Source: DATFDN01 sp035685165
Lineage (GTDB): Bacteria > Pseudomonadota > Alphaproteobacteria > Acetobacterales > Acetobacteraceae
Reading direction: 5' to 3'
DNA: 64,000 nucleotides
Assembly (NCBI GenBank): GCA_035685165.1
Contig: DASRBI010000017.1
Coordinates: forward strand, 186,001-250,000
The position numbers and the translations under genes were made by a program. The notes beneath the pieces are model-generated. The model saw only the letters and a list, made by a program, of their open reading frames with translations, was not told the origin of the DNA and did not search any database. The number at the start of each line of letters is the position of its first letter. The stretch's first letter is position 1. This document shows positions 55,882-64,000 of the stretch, piece after piece.

Positions 55882-56382
55882 TCAATGGCGCCGCAGCTTG
55901 CCGAGCGAGGCGAACGGCCGGCCGGCCGCCGCGTCATCCTCCTCCGGCATCGCCACGCCCGGCAGCCGCGGAAACGGATCGAGCGCCAGCGCCAATTGCT
56001 CCGCCGCCGCCTCGCCGAGATCGACCCGCCCGGCCTCGTAGGGCACCTCGTCCGGCCCGTCGAGGTCGATCTCCGCACTCTCGGTCCCCGCCGGCACGAA
56101 CCGGATCGCGAACGTCTCCGCCACGTCGGCGGTGAATTCGTCGAGCGTGACGACGCACACCTGCACCACGCGCGCCATGAGCCGCCCCTCGGCGGCGATC
56201 ACGCCCGCCGCGTCCGTGGCGCGCCGCAGCGCGAAGGCGCAGCGCAGGCTCTCGACCGCGGGCAGGCCCATGCGGCGGGCCAGCGCGGCGCACTCGGCCG
56301 CATCCGCCTCCACAGTGACGTCGCGCGCCGCACGCCCGATCTGCTCGACCGCGATCGGCCGGGAGAATTCGGGCTTGATCAC
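55882..56382 (-). CDS. DUF177 domain-containing protein (YceD-like)
   Basis: A 166-residue protein of the DUF177 group, with FSRPIAVEQI at the start, RCVFAL-like ESLRCAFALRRATD, VVTLDEFTADVAETFAIRF and an acidic stretch (DLDGPDEVPYEAGRVDLGE) before AAEQLALALDPFPRLPG, all as in alphaproteobacterial members. YceD proteins are tied to 23S rRNA or ribosome maturation. The GTG at 56382 overlaps the upstream stop (GTGA). plsX, a common next gene, is not present. Confidence 0.85.
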   Translation of the reverse strand: MIKPEFSRPIAVEQIGRAARDVTVEADAAECAALARRMGLPAVESLRCAFALRRATDAAGVIAAEGRLMARVVQVCVVTLDEFTADVAETFAIRFVPAGTESAEIDLDGPDEVPYEAGRVDLGEAAAEQLALALDPFPRLPGVAMPEEDDAAAGRPFASLGKLRRH

Positions 56383-56930
56383 CGTGCCGCCGCCTCGGCC
56401 GGAAGGAAGCGGACCTCGCCCCGGCGCAGAACCTCCAGCGCCTGCTCCTGAAGGTTCGCGCGCTGTGCCCGCATCAGCCGCGCGAGCCGTGCCGAGCGAG
56501 CATCGGCCGGCGCCGTCCCGCGCCAGACATTCCGCTCGAGCGCCGCCTCGAGCGCGCCGGGCGCGGCGGTTCCCGCCATCGCAGCGGCGTAGGCCGCCGC
56601 GCGGCCGTGGAACGCCTCCCACATCACCCGCACCTTCTTGCCCACCGACAGATCGCCCACGCCCATCTCGCGCAGGTTCACGTCCATGTCGCTGAACATG
56701 GCGTCGAACACGGCCTGCGCGAGCGCCGGGCCGGGTGGCGCCTCGCGCCGCAGACGGTCGATCAGCAGGAACGCATAAAGCCCGACCATGTCGAACCGGC
56801 CGTCCAGCGTGTCCGGCACGCCGAGCGCGGCGTAGTGGAACGGATCCCGCGCCGCCGCCACCGCCGCCGCGTACAGCTCGAAACCTGCCCGCTCATGCGG
56901 TCGGCGGCGGCCCAGCAGCGATCCGATCAT
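56379..56930 (-). CDS. ubiquinol-cytochrome c chaperone family protein
   Basis: A 183-residue protein of the CBP3/UQCC1-type family, which helps assemble cytochrome b of the bc1 complex. Signatures are LYAAAVAAARDPFHYAALGV, PDTLDGRFDMVGLYAFLLI, MFSDMDVNLREMGVGDLSVG and KVRVMWEAFHGRAAAY. I start at 56930 (MIGSLLGRR), the usual family start; the frame is open upstream. It is translationally coupled to DUF177 and divergent from bamE, a common alphaproteobacterial arrangement. Confidence 0.92.
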   Translation of the reverse strand: MIGSLLGRRRPHERAGFELYAAAVAAARDPFHYAALGVPDTLDGRFDMVGLYAFLLIDRLRREAPPGPALAQAVFDAMFSDMDVNLREMGVGDLSVGKKVRVMWEAFHGRAAAYAAAMAGTAAPGALEAALERNVWRGTAPADARSARLARLMRAQRANLQEQALEVLRRGEVRFLPAEAAAR

Positions 56931-57065
56931 GCCCAACTCTGAAAACTCTCCCTCTCCGCCCGCGACGATTGACTTGGCGGGACGGAGATGACACGGGGCC
57001 GGAGATAGCGCGTCGGCGGCTCCTGTCCAGAACCGGCGCGCACCCACCTCGGTCCGGAAACCTGC

Positions 57066-57548
57066 GTGCGCCCGCAACTCCGCCTTCTTACCCTGCTTTC
57101 GCTCGCGCTCCTTTCCGGCTGCGGCTGGCTGGCGCCGCCGGCCCAGCCGCGCGGCAACATTGTCAACCAGGCCGAGCTCGCCAAGCTCGTCGTCGGCAAG
57201 ACCACCCAGTCCGAAGCACAGGCGCTGCTCGGCTCGCCGACCGCGAAGGGCACGTTCGACCAGAATGTCTGGAATTACGTGGGGCAAATGACGCGCCCGC
57301 AGATCGGCGGCACCAACCAGGTGCTCGCCCAGGACGTGGTGGAGCTGCGCTTCAACGATCAGGGCGTGCTGCAGTCGGTGCGCCATCTCAACAAGGCGCA
57401 GGCGCTCGCGGCACCGATGATCGCCCGCACCACCCCCTCGCCCGGCACCGAGGCATCGTTCCTTCAGCAGCTCTTCGGCAATGTTGGCAAGTTCAATCCG
57501 GGGCTCGGCAGTCAGGGACCGACTGCCGGCGCGCCGGTTGCCCGATAA
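57066..57548 (+). CDS. bamE: outer membrane protein assembly factor BamE
   Basis: BamE is a lipoprotein of the Bam complex that inserts outer-membrane barrels. The 160-residue precursor starts at GTG 57066 with LTLLSLALLSGCGW, lipobox LSGC. The SmpA/OmlA domain follows with LAKLVVGKTTQSEAQALLGS, PTAKGTFDQNVWNYVGQM and VVELRFNDQGVLQSVRHL. The C-terminal tail is Gly/Pro/Ala-rich. Confidence 0.93.
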   Translation: MRPQLRLLTLLSLALLSGCGWLAPPAQPRGNIVNQAELAKLVVGKTTQSEAQALLGSPTAKGTFDQNVWNYVGQMTRPQIGGTNQVLAQDVVELRFNDQGVLQSVRHLNKAQALAAPMIARTTPSPGTEASFLQQLFGNVGKFNPGLGSQGPTAGAPVAR

Positions 57549-57562
57549 GCGGCGGGCATAGT

Positions 57563-57630
57563 GTAGGCCGGATGCCAATCCGCCGACGAAGCGCCACGGG
57601 GTGCATTCCGCTGCGCTTCATGCGCCCTAC
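57563..57630. repeat. inverted repeat between convergent bamE and rodA
   Basis: GTAGGCCGGATG at 57563 and its approximate complement CATGCGCCCTAC ending at 57630 bound the 78-base gap between two convergent genes. The right end includes the rodA stop codon. This type of GTAGG-GGATG element is a frequent intergenic repeat, and could serve as a terminator. Confidence 0.5.
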
Positions 57631-58772
57631 GCAGCCGCCTCGTCGGCGAACGCCACGTCACGGTGGACATAGGCCGACAGCAGCAGCCCGAAGCCCAACA
57701 TCGCCGTCAGCATCGCCGAGCCGCCGTGTGAGACGAGCGGCAGCGGCACCCCGCCCACCGGGATCGCGCCCATCACCATCGCGATGTTGACGAACACGTA
57801 CATGAAGAAATTGAAGCTGATGCCGAGGCTGAGCAGCCGCCCGAACTGATTGCGGCAACGCAGCGCCATCGCCATCGCCGCCAGAACGATGGCCCCCAGC
57901 AGCGCGAGCACCGCCGCCGCGCCGACGAACCCCATCTCCTCGCCGATCGTGCTGAAGATGAAGTCGGTCTGCTTCTCGGGCAGGAAATTGAGCTGCGCCT
58001 GCGTGCCGTGCAGATAGCCCTCGCCCCACATCCCGCCCGACCCGAGTGCGATCTTCGACTGCAGGATGTTGTAGCCGGCGCCGAGCGGGTCGGTCTCGGG
58101 GTGCAGGAACGTGTCGATGCGCGCCCGCTGATAGTCGTGCAGGTGCGCGTAAACGAGCCGCGCCGCGAGCGGAACCGGCAGCAGCACGAGGGCGAACTTC
58201 CACCACCGCACGCCAGCCGCGAACAGCATTGCGCCGCCCACCGCGGCGGTGATCACGGCGGTGCCGAGATTGGGTTCCTTCAGGATCAGCGCCACCGGCG
58301 CGGCGATCGCCGCGAGCGGCACCAGCAGGAACAGCGGATTGCCGATCCGCTCCCAGCTCGCGCGGCGGAACCAGGCGGCCAACGCCAGCACGAGCGCGAT
58401 TTTCATCAGCTCGCTCGGCTGCAACTGAAACCCGCCGAGCTCGAGCCAGCGTTGCGCACCCTTGCCGAGATGGCCGAATCGCAGCACCGCGGCGAGCAGC
58501 CCGAGCGAGACGAAATAGAACGGCCAGGCGAGCCGTGCGATCACCCTAATGTCGGTCATCGCGACCACCAGCATCAGCACGAGCCCGGCGGCGAAGCGGA
58601 TCGCGTCGGCCTCGGCATAAGGGCGCGGCGAACCCCCCGCGACGCTGTAGAGCGCGGCGTACCCCACGCCCGCGAGCAGGCAGAGCAGCAACACGAAGCC
58701 CCAGCTCACGCGCCAGAGCTTCGCGGTCACATCGACCGAGGAGCGCAGCCAAAGGCGGCGTGCCTCGCTCAC
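57627..58772 (-). CDS. rodA: rod shape-determining protein RodA
   Basis: RodA is the SEDS peptidoglycan polymerase of cell elongation. The 381-residue protein has about ten helices and the SEDS blocks: FQLQPSELMKIALVLALAAW, ILKEPNLGTAVI, GAGYNILQSKIALGSGG, GEGYLHGTQAQLNFLPEKQT and GGVPLPLVSHGGSAMLT. The GTG at 58772 overlaps the mrdA stop (GTGA), so the polymerase and its transpeptidase partner are coupled. Confidence 0.96.
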   Translation of the reverse strand: MSEARRLWLRSSVDVTAKLWRVSWGFVLLLCLLAGVGYAALYSVAGGSPRPYAEADAIRFAAGLVLMLVVAMTDIRVIARLAWPFYFVSLGLLAAVLRFGHLGKGAQRWLELGGFQLQPSELMKIALVLALAAWFRRASWERIGNPLFLLVPLAAIAAPVALILKEPNLGTAVITAAVGGAMLFAAGVRWWKFALVLLPVPLAARLVYAHLHDYQRARIDTFLHPETDPLGAGYNILQSKIALGSGGMWGEGYLHGTQAQLNFLPEKQTDFIFSTIGEEMGFVGAAAVLALLGAIVLAAMAMALRCRNQFGRLLSLGISFNFFMYVFVNIAMVMGAIPVGGVPLPLVSHGGSAMLTAMLGFGLLLSAYVHRDVAFADEAAA

Positions 58773-60664
58773 GTCTTGTTGCTCCGCACCGCGGCGAGCT
58801 GCGCGGGCCCCGGCTGCACGAGCGGCATGCTGCGCCCGGCCGGGTCGCGCCGCAGCGTCTCCATCATGATGTCGCGCGCGATCGGCGCGGCGGCCGTCGC
58901 GCCGGCATTGCCGTGCTCCACCACCACCGACAGTGCGTAGCGTGGCGCGGCATAGGGGGCGAAGGCGACGAACAGCGCGTTGGGGCGGAGCCGCCACGGC
59001 AGCTTGGAGCTATCGAACCCATGTTCGCGCTGCTCGCGCGAGACGCGAAGCACCTGCGCCGATCCGGTCTTGCCCGCCAACTGCCATTGCGGGTCCGGCA
59101 GGCGCGCATCCGGCGCCGTACCGCCCGGCTCGTTCACCACTGCCCACATCCCTTCTCGCGCCGCAGCGAGATACGCCGCCGGCAGCCCGAGCTCCGGCCA
59201 TTCCTTCGCGGCATCGGCGAGCAGGTGCGGCTCGACCGCGCGCCCGGTGGCGAGCCGCGCCGCGTAGGTCGCCAGCTGAAGGGGCGTCACCTGGATGTAG
59301 CCCTGGCCGATCCCGCTCACCACGGTGTCGCCGAGGTTCCACGGATGGCCCTGCGCCCGCCGCCATTCGCGCGTCGGGATCAGGCCCGCGCGCTGGTCCG
59401 GCAGGTCGATGGCAAGCTCGGTGCCGAGCCCAAGCCGGTTCGCGGTGCGCGCGATCGGGTCGATCCCGACCTTCAACGCCACCTGATAGAAGTATACGTC
59501 GCAGGAGTTCTTGATGCCGCCGCGCAAATCGAGGCTTCCGTGCCCGCCCTTGCGCCAGCAGTGAAACCGCATGTTACCCAGGTCGAAATAGCCCGGGCAG
59601 GAGAAATGCTCGCCCGGCGTGATGGCGCGCGCCTGCAACGCCGCAATTGCCACCGCCATCTTGAAGGTGGAGCCCGGCGCATAGAGCCCCACCGTCACCT
59701 TGTCGGTCAGTGGCCCCCGCTGATCGCTCGCCCATGCCTGCCATTGCGCCTGGCTGACCCCCGAGTTGAACAGGCTCGGATCGAACGACGGGTTCGAGAC
59801 CATCGCCATCACCTCGCCGGTGCGGCAGTCGAGCACCACCGCCGAGGCGCTCTCGCCGCCGAGCCGGTCGGTGATCGCCTGCTGCAAACCGGCATCGACG
59901 CTCGCGCGCACGTCCTCGCCGGGCTGCCCTTCCTCGCGCGCCACCTCGCGGATCACGCGCCCGACCGCATTCACCTCGAGCTGCTCGTTGCCCGCCTTGC
60001 CGCGCAGCGTCTTCTCGTAGGTCTTTTCCAGCCCCGCGCGCCCCACGCGCATTCCGGGCAGCGCGAGCGAGGGATCGTCCGCCACATCCTCCTCGGTTGG
60101 CGGCGCGACATAGCCGACCGCGTGGGCGAACAAGGGCCCCGTGGGATAGACCCGGCTGGTGCCGGCATCGACCACGATGCCGGGCAGGTCGGGCGCGTTC
60201 ACCTCGATCCGCGCCATGTCGTCCCAGCTCAGGAAGTCGCGCACGAGCACGGGGATGAAACGGCGATGGCGCCGCGCCTCCCGCTCGATCCGGGCGCGCT
60301 CGCGCGGCTCAAGCGGGATCAGCGCGGAGAAGGCATCGAGAGTCGCATCGACATCCTGTGCCTGCTCAGCGATCAGCAGGGCACGCCAGGTCGAGTGGTT
60401 GCCCGCCAGCACCGTCCCGTAGCGGTCGGTGATGCGCCCGCGTGGCGGCGAGAGAAGCCGCGTGCTGATGCTGTTCTCGCGCGCCTTCACTTGATAGCGC
60501 ACGCCCTCGCGCACCTGCACGCCGTACAGCATCACGCCGAGCGCGCCGAGCGCCCCGGCCTGCCCCGCCATGAGAAGCAGCGCGCGGCGGGTGAACACCG
60601 CGCCGCGCTTGTCGCCCTGGCGCGTGCCGACGCGGAACATCGGCCGGGGCATGTTCAGCCGCAT
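58769..60664 (-). CDS. mrdA: penicillin-binding protein 2
   Basis: PBP2 is the transpeptidase of the elongasome. The 631-residue protein has an N-terminal membrane anchor (RRALLLMAGQAGALGALGVML), a dimerisation domain with SPPRGRITDRYGTVLAGN, and the transpeptidase domain with Ser332 in APGSTFKMAV, NSCDVYFYQ and AGKTGSAQ. ATG 60664 shares one base with the mreD stop. Upstream open frame inside mreD is ignored. Confidence 0.96.
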   Translation of the reverse strand: MRLNMPRPMFRVGTRQGDKRGAVFTRRALLLMAGQAGALGALGVMLYGVQVREGVRYQVKARENSISTRLLSPPRGRITDRYGTVLAGNHSTWRALLIAEQAQDVDATLDAFSALIPLEPRERARIEREARRHRRFIPVLVRDFLSWDDMARIEVNAPDLPGIVVDAGTSRVYPTGPLFAHAVGYVAPPTEEDVADDPSLALPGMRVGRAGLEKTYEKTLRGKAGNEQLEVNAVGRVIREVAREEGQPGEDVRASVDAGLQQAITDRLGGESASAVVLDCRTGEVMAMVSNPSFDPSLFNSGVSQAQWQAWASDQRGPLTDKVTVGLYAPGSTFKMAVAIAALQARAITPGEHFSCPGYFDLGNMRFHCWRKGGHGSLDLRGGIKNSCDVYFYQVALKVGIDPIARTANRLGLGTELAIDLPDQRAGLIPTREWRRAQGHPWNLGDTVVSGIGQGYIQVTPLQLATYAARLATGRAVEPHLLADAAKEWPELGLPAAYLAAAREGMWAVVNEPGGTAPDARLPDPQWQLAGKTGSAQVLRVSREQREHGFDSSKLPWRLRPNALFVAFAPYAAPRYALSVVVEHGNAGATAAAPIARDIMMETLRRDPAGRSMPLVQPGPAQLAAVRSNKT

Positions 60665-61218
60665 CAAGCGCGCTCCGGCGCCGCAGCGGAACGGCTCAAC
60701 CAAAGCGCGAGCAGGGCAACGGAAGGATAAAGCACGACCGCGAAGCCCCAGGTGCGGAGTGCCGGCGCGGCGGGGAGCAGGCGGAAACTGAGCGCCGAGG
60801 CAAGCGCCCACAAGAGCCCCGCCGCCAGCGCCGCGAGCACTGCGAAACAGGCCCAGGACGGGGCGAGCCCGGCGCCGGCCAGCGTCCGCCGCAGCCGCAG
60901 CGCCGCCCCCTGAATGGCGAGCAGCGTGACCGTCGCCACCCCGAGCGGCAGCCATCCGAGCAGGTCGCACAGGAGGCCGATCAGGAACACGAGCGGCGGC
61001 ATCAGCAAGGCGGGGCGCAGCAAGGTCCAGGCGAACACTGAGCAGAGTGCCAGCGCCGGGCGCAGCGCCTCCTCGCCCGGCAGTCCTGCGATGGCGCCGG
61101 CGAATAGCACGAGCGCCAGGGTCGTTGCGAACGGCACCGCGCCGCGCGCGGCGGCATCGAGCCTGCGCGCTAGCGTCGGGCGTGGCCTGATGCCGGGAGC
61201 GCGATCGACCTCGACCAT
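60664..61218 (-). CDS. mreD: rod shape-determining protein MreD
   Basis: A 184-residue integral membrane protein with about five helices (FATTLALVLFAGAIAGL, PALLMPPLVFLIGLLCDLL). The loop LCDLLGWLPLGVATVTLL is the conserved MreD feature. It links MreC to the RodA/PBP2 machine. It starts two bases after the mreC stop. Confidence 0.9.
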   Translation of the reverse strand: MVEVDRAPGIRPRPTLARRLDAAARGAVPFATTLALVLFAGAIAGLPGEEALRPALALCSVFAWTLLRPALLMPPLVFLIGLLCDLLGWLPLGVATVTLLAIQGAALRLRRTLAGAGLAPSWACFAVLAALAAGLLWALASALSFRLLPAAPALRTWGFAVVLYPSVALLALWLSRSAAAPERA

Positions 61219-61220
61219 CG

Positions 61221-62054
61221 TCAGCCGGAAGGCTCGGCCGCTTCCGTGCCGAGCTGGAAATCGAACAGCCGCAAAATCCCCAGTTCGCCCAGCTTGGCCG
61301 CCGGCACCACCTCGGGCACGTGGGCCGCGCTCCAATGCACGGTACCGACCGGCAGGTCGGCCGGGAAGGCCCCCGCCTCGCCGGAGGTCACGACCCGCTC
61401 GCCCTCCACGGGATGCGCGTCGGTCCAGTAGAGCAGGCGGGGCCGGTCCGTATTGGCCCCGGCCAGGATGGCGCGACTGTGGCTCTGCTCCAGCAGGACG
61501 GGGATGCGGCTCGACAGATCGGTGATCAGCAGCACCCGCGCAGTGCGCGCGCCAACCTCCGTCACCCGCCCCACTAGCCCCGCCTCATCGACCGCGATCT
61601 CGCCCTTGCGGACCTGGTGGTTCGGCCCGACCGAGAGCAGCGCGGCGCGCGCATAGAGCCCGCCGCCGTCGGCGACCACGCGGCCGGTGACGAAGTGCGC
61701 CGGCGGATCGGGGATCCAGTTGAGCTGCGCCTTGAGCCGCCGGTTCTCCTCCTCAAGCCTGAGCGCCACGCTTTGCCATTGCCGCAGCCGCGCCACCTCC
61801 TCGCGGAGCGCGCGATTTTCGTCGCGCAGCGACCAAAGGTCCGCGAGGTCGGCGAGCTCGGCGCGGGCCGCCGCCAGCGGCACCGCGAGGAAGTCGAACA
61901 CCGGCCCCAGGGCGTCGCCCAGGCTGATCCGCGCGCGATCAACGAGCAGCGTGTCGGCCTTGCCGATAAGCATGACGCCGAACGAGAGGACGAACAGCAC
62001 CGGCAGCGTCAGCCGCGCCAATGCCTGCCTGAGCTGGACCGAGATGCGGATCAT
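61221..62054 (-). CDS. mreC: rod shape-determining protein MreC
   Basis: A bitopic scaffold protein of 277 residues. One N-terminal helix (LTLPVLFVLSFGVMLI) is followed by a coiled-coil (residues 60-100, LWSLRDENRALREEVARLRQ) and the periplasmic beta domain with GRVVADGGGLYARAALLSVG, GLVGRVTEVGARTARVLLI and SGEAGAFPADLPVGTV. It bridges MreB and PBP2. Confidence 0.95.
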   Translation of the reverse strand: MIRISVQLRQALARLTLPVLFVLSFGVMLIGKADTLLVDRARISLGDALGPVFDFLAVPLAAARAELADLADLWSLRDENRALREEVARLRQWQSVALRLEEENRRLKAQLNWIPDPPAHFVTGRVVADGGGLYARAALLSVGPNHQVRKGEIAVDEAGLVGRVTEVGARTARVLLITDLSSRIPVLLEQSHSRAILAGANTDRPRLLYWTDAHPVEGERVVTSGEAGAFPADLPVGTVHWSAAHVPEVVPAAKLGELGILRLFDFQLGTEAAEPSG

Positions 62055-62137
62055 CGGCAGTGGGCTCCCACCCCGCCGGACTCACCGCAATCGGGTGCCC
62101 GAGTCGAGAGGAAAAACGCGCGCGCGAGCGGCGCGAC

Positions 62138-63181
62138 TTAATACATGCTGGTGAGCACGTTCCGCAGCCGTTGCAGCTCCTCGAGCGCGCGGCCGGTGCC
62201 GAGCGCGACGCATTGCAGCGGTCCCTCCGCTACCGCGACCGGCAGGCCGGTTGCGTCCCGCAGCACTTGGTCCAGCCGGTAGAGCAGGCTGCCGCCGCCC
62301 GTCAGCACGATGCCTTTGTCCACGATGTCGGCGGCGAGCTCGGGCGGCGTGTTCTCCAGCGCCACCTTCACCGCCTCGACGATCTGGCCGACCGGCTCGG
62401 CCAGGCTCTCAGCGATCTGCCGCTGGCTCACCAGGATCTCGCGCGGCACGCCATTCATCAGGTCGCGCCCCTTCACCTCGCGCCAGATGTCCTCCTCGGC
62501 CTCGTCGCCCGGTCCAGCGGCGCCGATCTCGATCTTGATCCGCTCGGCGGTCGATTCGCCGATCAGCATATTGTGGGTGCGGCGGACGTAGTTGATGATC
62601 GCCTCGTCCATTTTATCGCCGCCCACGCGCACGCTGCGCGAATAGACGATGCCGCCGAGCGAGATCACCGCCACCTCGGTGGTGCCCCCGCCGATATCGA
62701 CGATCATGCTGCCGGAGGGCTCCGTCACCGGCAGCCCGGCGCCGATGGCCGCGGCCATCGGCTCCTCGATCAGCAAGACGCGCCGCGCCCCCGCGCTTTC
62801 CGCGCTCTCCTGGATCGCCCGCCGCTCGACCGCCGTCGAGCCCGAGGGCACGCAGACAATGATCATGGGCGAGGCGAAGCGGCGGCGGTTATGCACGCGG
62901 CGGATGAAATGCTTGATCATCTCCTCCGCCACCTCGAAGTCGGCGATCACCCCGTCGCGCAGCGGGCGTATGGCGGAGATGTTGCCCGGCGTGCGGCCGA
63001 GCATCTGCTTGGCTTCCTCGCCTACCGCCAGCACCTGCTTGCGCCCCCGCACGTCGGCGATGGCGACCACGCTCGGCTCGGCGAGCACGATCCCGCGCCC
63101 CTTCACGTAAACCAGCGTGTTGGCGGTCCCGAGGTCGATGGCCATGTCGGCTGACATGAAGCCGAGCAGGCGGGAGAACAT
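62138..63181 (-). CDS. mreB: rod shape-determining protein MreB
   Basis: The bacterial actin that directs lateral wall growth. The 347-residue protein has MSADMAIDLGTANTLVYVKG as the first phosphate loop, IADFEVAEEMIKHFI, MIVDIGGGTTEVAVISLGG as the second, and VLTGGGSLLYRLDQVL. It is the first gene of the mreB-mreC-mreD-mrdA-rodA operon, the standard order. The 163-base upstream region should contain the promoter. Confidence 0.98.
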   Translation of the reverse strand: MFSRLLGFMSADMAIDLGTANTLVYVKGRGIVLAEPSVVAIADVRGRKQVLAVGEEAKQMLGRTPGNISAIRPLRDGVIADFEVAEEMIKHFIRRVHNRRRFASPMIIVCVPSGSTAVERRAIQESAESAGARRVLLIEEPMAAAIGAGLPVTEPSGSMIVDIGGGTTEVAVISLGGIVYSRSVRVGGDKMDEAIINYVRRTHNMLIGESTAERIKIEIGAAGPGDEAEEDIWREVKGRDLMNGVPREILVSQRQIAESLAEPVGQIVEAVKVALENTPPELAADIVDKGIVLTGGGSLLYRLDQVLRDATGLPVAVAEGPLQCVALGTGRALEELQRLRNVLTSMY

Positions 63182-63344
63182 CGCGGCAACACCTCTGGCG
63201 GATGGGGAAAGGCGGAGGGGATTACCCCTGCCGCCCTCGAAATCACAAGAGGGTTAGGCCGCCGGAAGCGAACGGGTCCCCCGCCTCTATCGTTCCTATG
63301 TGTGACCGAGTGATCAGATCGGACCGACGAACGGAGAGGATGCA

Positions 63345-63560
63345 ATGACACGTAAGTTCGCGTTCGGCGCCCTCGCGGGCAGCCTGCTTCTCGCTCTGTC
63401 GGCCTGCGGCTACAGCCCGGGGGAGCGCGCGCTGACGGGCGGCGCGCTCGGTGCCGGGGCGGGCGCGGGCGTGGCGGCCCTCACGGGTGGTCGTCCCGCG
63501 ACGGGCGCCTTGATCGGCGCCGGCGCCGGCGCGCTCGGCGGAGCCCTCACCGCGCCGTAA
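63345..63560 (+). CDS. small glycine-zipper lipoprotein
   Basis: A 71-residue precursor with signal FGALAGSLLLALSAC (lipobox LSAC). The mature part is a glycine-zipper motif: TGGALGAGAGAGVAALTGG, then GALIGAGAGALGGALTAP. Such short proteins anchor in membranes via the glycine-rich helix pair. GGAGAGG precedes the ATG. Function unknown. Confidence 0.85.
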   Translation: MTRKFAFGALAGSLLLALSACGYSPGERALTGGALGAGAGAGVAALTGGRPATGALIGAGAGALGGALTAP

Positions 63561-63599
63561 TTCTGGCGTTTCACCTGCGGGTCGTGTTGAGTGGCCGGC

Positions 63600-63845
63600 A
63601 TGCGCCGGCCACTCGTCGTCTTCGGGCTCTTAGGAGGTGCGGTCACGCTCGGCGGCTGCGCCGCGCAGACCGCCGCGCAGCTTGGACTCACCGGCGCGCC
63701 GGTCCGGCCGCCGCCGGTGAACCAGTCTTCCGGCGTCTCCGCTGGGCTCTCGGCCGGGGCGCCGGGAAGTATTGGCGGATCGAACCTCACAACGCCCACC
63801 CTGATGCCGCAGGTGTCGGTTCCCGGCGGCGCGCCGGCCGAGTAA
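63600..63845 (+). CDS. small putative lipoprotein
   Basis: An 81-residue precursor with MRRPLVVFGLLGGAVTLGGC as its lipoprotein signal. The mature chain is low in charge and rich in Gly, Pro, Ser and Ala (SGVSAGLSAGAPGSIGGSN). A GTG at 63591 is an alternative start. It follows the glycine-zipper gene after 39 bases. Family not recognised. Confidence 0.65.
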   Translation: MRRPLVVFGLLGGAVTLGGCAAQTAAQLGLTGAPVRPPPVNQSSGVSAGLSAGAPGSIGGSNLTTPTLMPQVSVPGGAPAE

Positions 63846-63912
63846 GGCCGGTGCTTCATGTTGCGCCGCGGCAGGACTACGTTTAGCGTCCCCGCGCAGT
63901 CCCGGGGGATGC

Positions 63913-64000
63913 ATGGCCGATACAGTCCGCGATCAGGCTGAGGCGCAGCCGCCGTCCGCCGCGCCGGTGGTGGTGAAGAAATATGCCAACCGCCGCCTCT
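63913..64000 (+). CDS. phaR: PhaR-type polyhydroxyalkanoate synthesis regulator (partial)
   Basis: The frame from ATG 63913 runs off the right edge. After a non-conserved start it reads VVVKKYANRRL, which matches the opening of the PhaR DNA-binding domain (KKYANRRLYNT in the family). PhaR represses phasin and other polyhydroxyalkanoate genes and binds the polymer. Only 29 residues are visible. Confidence 0.75.
   Translation, partial: MADTVRDQAEAQPPSAAPVVVKKYANRRL

Noticed and set aside
58760..60730. 656-codon plus frame opposite mrdA
   Set aside because: Shadow; the minus strand encodes PBP2 with all motifs.
62060..63154. 364-codon plus frame opposite mreB
   Set aside because: Shadow of mreB, without protein-like sequence or ribosome site.

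Overview
The window is a gene-dense, very GC-rich stretch of bacterial chromosome. Several markers point to an alphaproteobacterium, probably Rhodospirillales and Acetobacteraceae-like: a GAAC-N7-GAAC LexA box before uvrA, a DUF3553 protein, a ubiquinol-cytochrome c chaperone paired with DUF177 and divergent from bamE, a DUF374-waaA-lpxK operon, a PhaR-type start at the right edge, and GANTC sites at the left edge. The placement is inferred from gene content, not from a search. I saw no rRNA, tRNA, CRISPR array or intact insertion sequence.

Layout. 1-8331 is housekeeping: an AT-rich left edge with DnaA-box-like sites, a hypothetical gene, smpB, dapA, a Slt-type lytic transglycosylase, tpiA, secG, pyrG and kdsA. 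8372-18334 is a surface-polysaccharide island: a coiled-coil TylF-type methyltransferase, two large fused glycosyltransferases (GT8-like plus GT9-like, and GT2 plus GT4), a multi-span membrane protein, and gmd/fcl for GDP-L-fucose. Part of it is visibly less GC-rich. 18346-22822 holds sua5, ssb and divergent uvrA. 22982-25767 has an EamA transporter, a patch of gene remnants and repeats, and a thioesterase. 25768-31154 is a complete dipeptide-type ABC importer with its binding protein encoded last. 31667-34024 has a haloacid dehalogenase, a deazaflavin-dependent reductase and a K+ channel.

34059-42307 is mostly envelope work: an AlgX-like protein and MBOAT pair for O-acetylation, a DUF374 acyltransferase, waaA and lpxK, uppP, an ATP-grasp protein and a DedA protein. 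42494-44550 pairs an alpha/beta-hydrolase-fold protein that lacks its nucleophilic serine with a luciferase-like monooxygenase. 44927-46139 has moaA and DUF3553. 46258-51736 is a compact chemotaxis operon (ChpT-like, cheA, cheW, cheY, cheB, cheR) with no receptor or flagellar gene in view. Then come a PIN-domain remnant, a lone PAS protein, a sugar ABC transporter without a binding protein, DUF177 with the cytochrome bc1 chaperone, bamE, the elongasome operon mreB-mreC-mreD-mrdA-rodA, two small lipoproteins, and the start of phaR.

The genes are tightly coupled. Many junctions overlap by 1-4 bases (ATGA, GTGA or TGATG), and several starts are not ATG (TTG for fcl, algI-like and dedA; GTG for lpxK, rodA, DUF177 and bamE; apparently CTG for sua5). 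The less ordinary points are the fused glycosyltransferases with an overlapping leader ORF, the histidine-less ChpT-like protein heading the chemotaxis operon, the serine-less hydrolase paired with a flavin monooxygenase, dispersed palindromic repeats, and the origin-like left edge.
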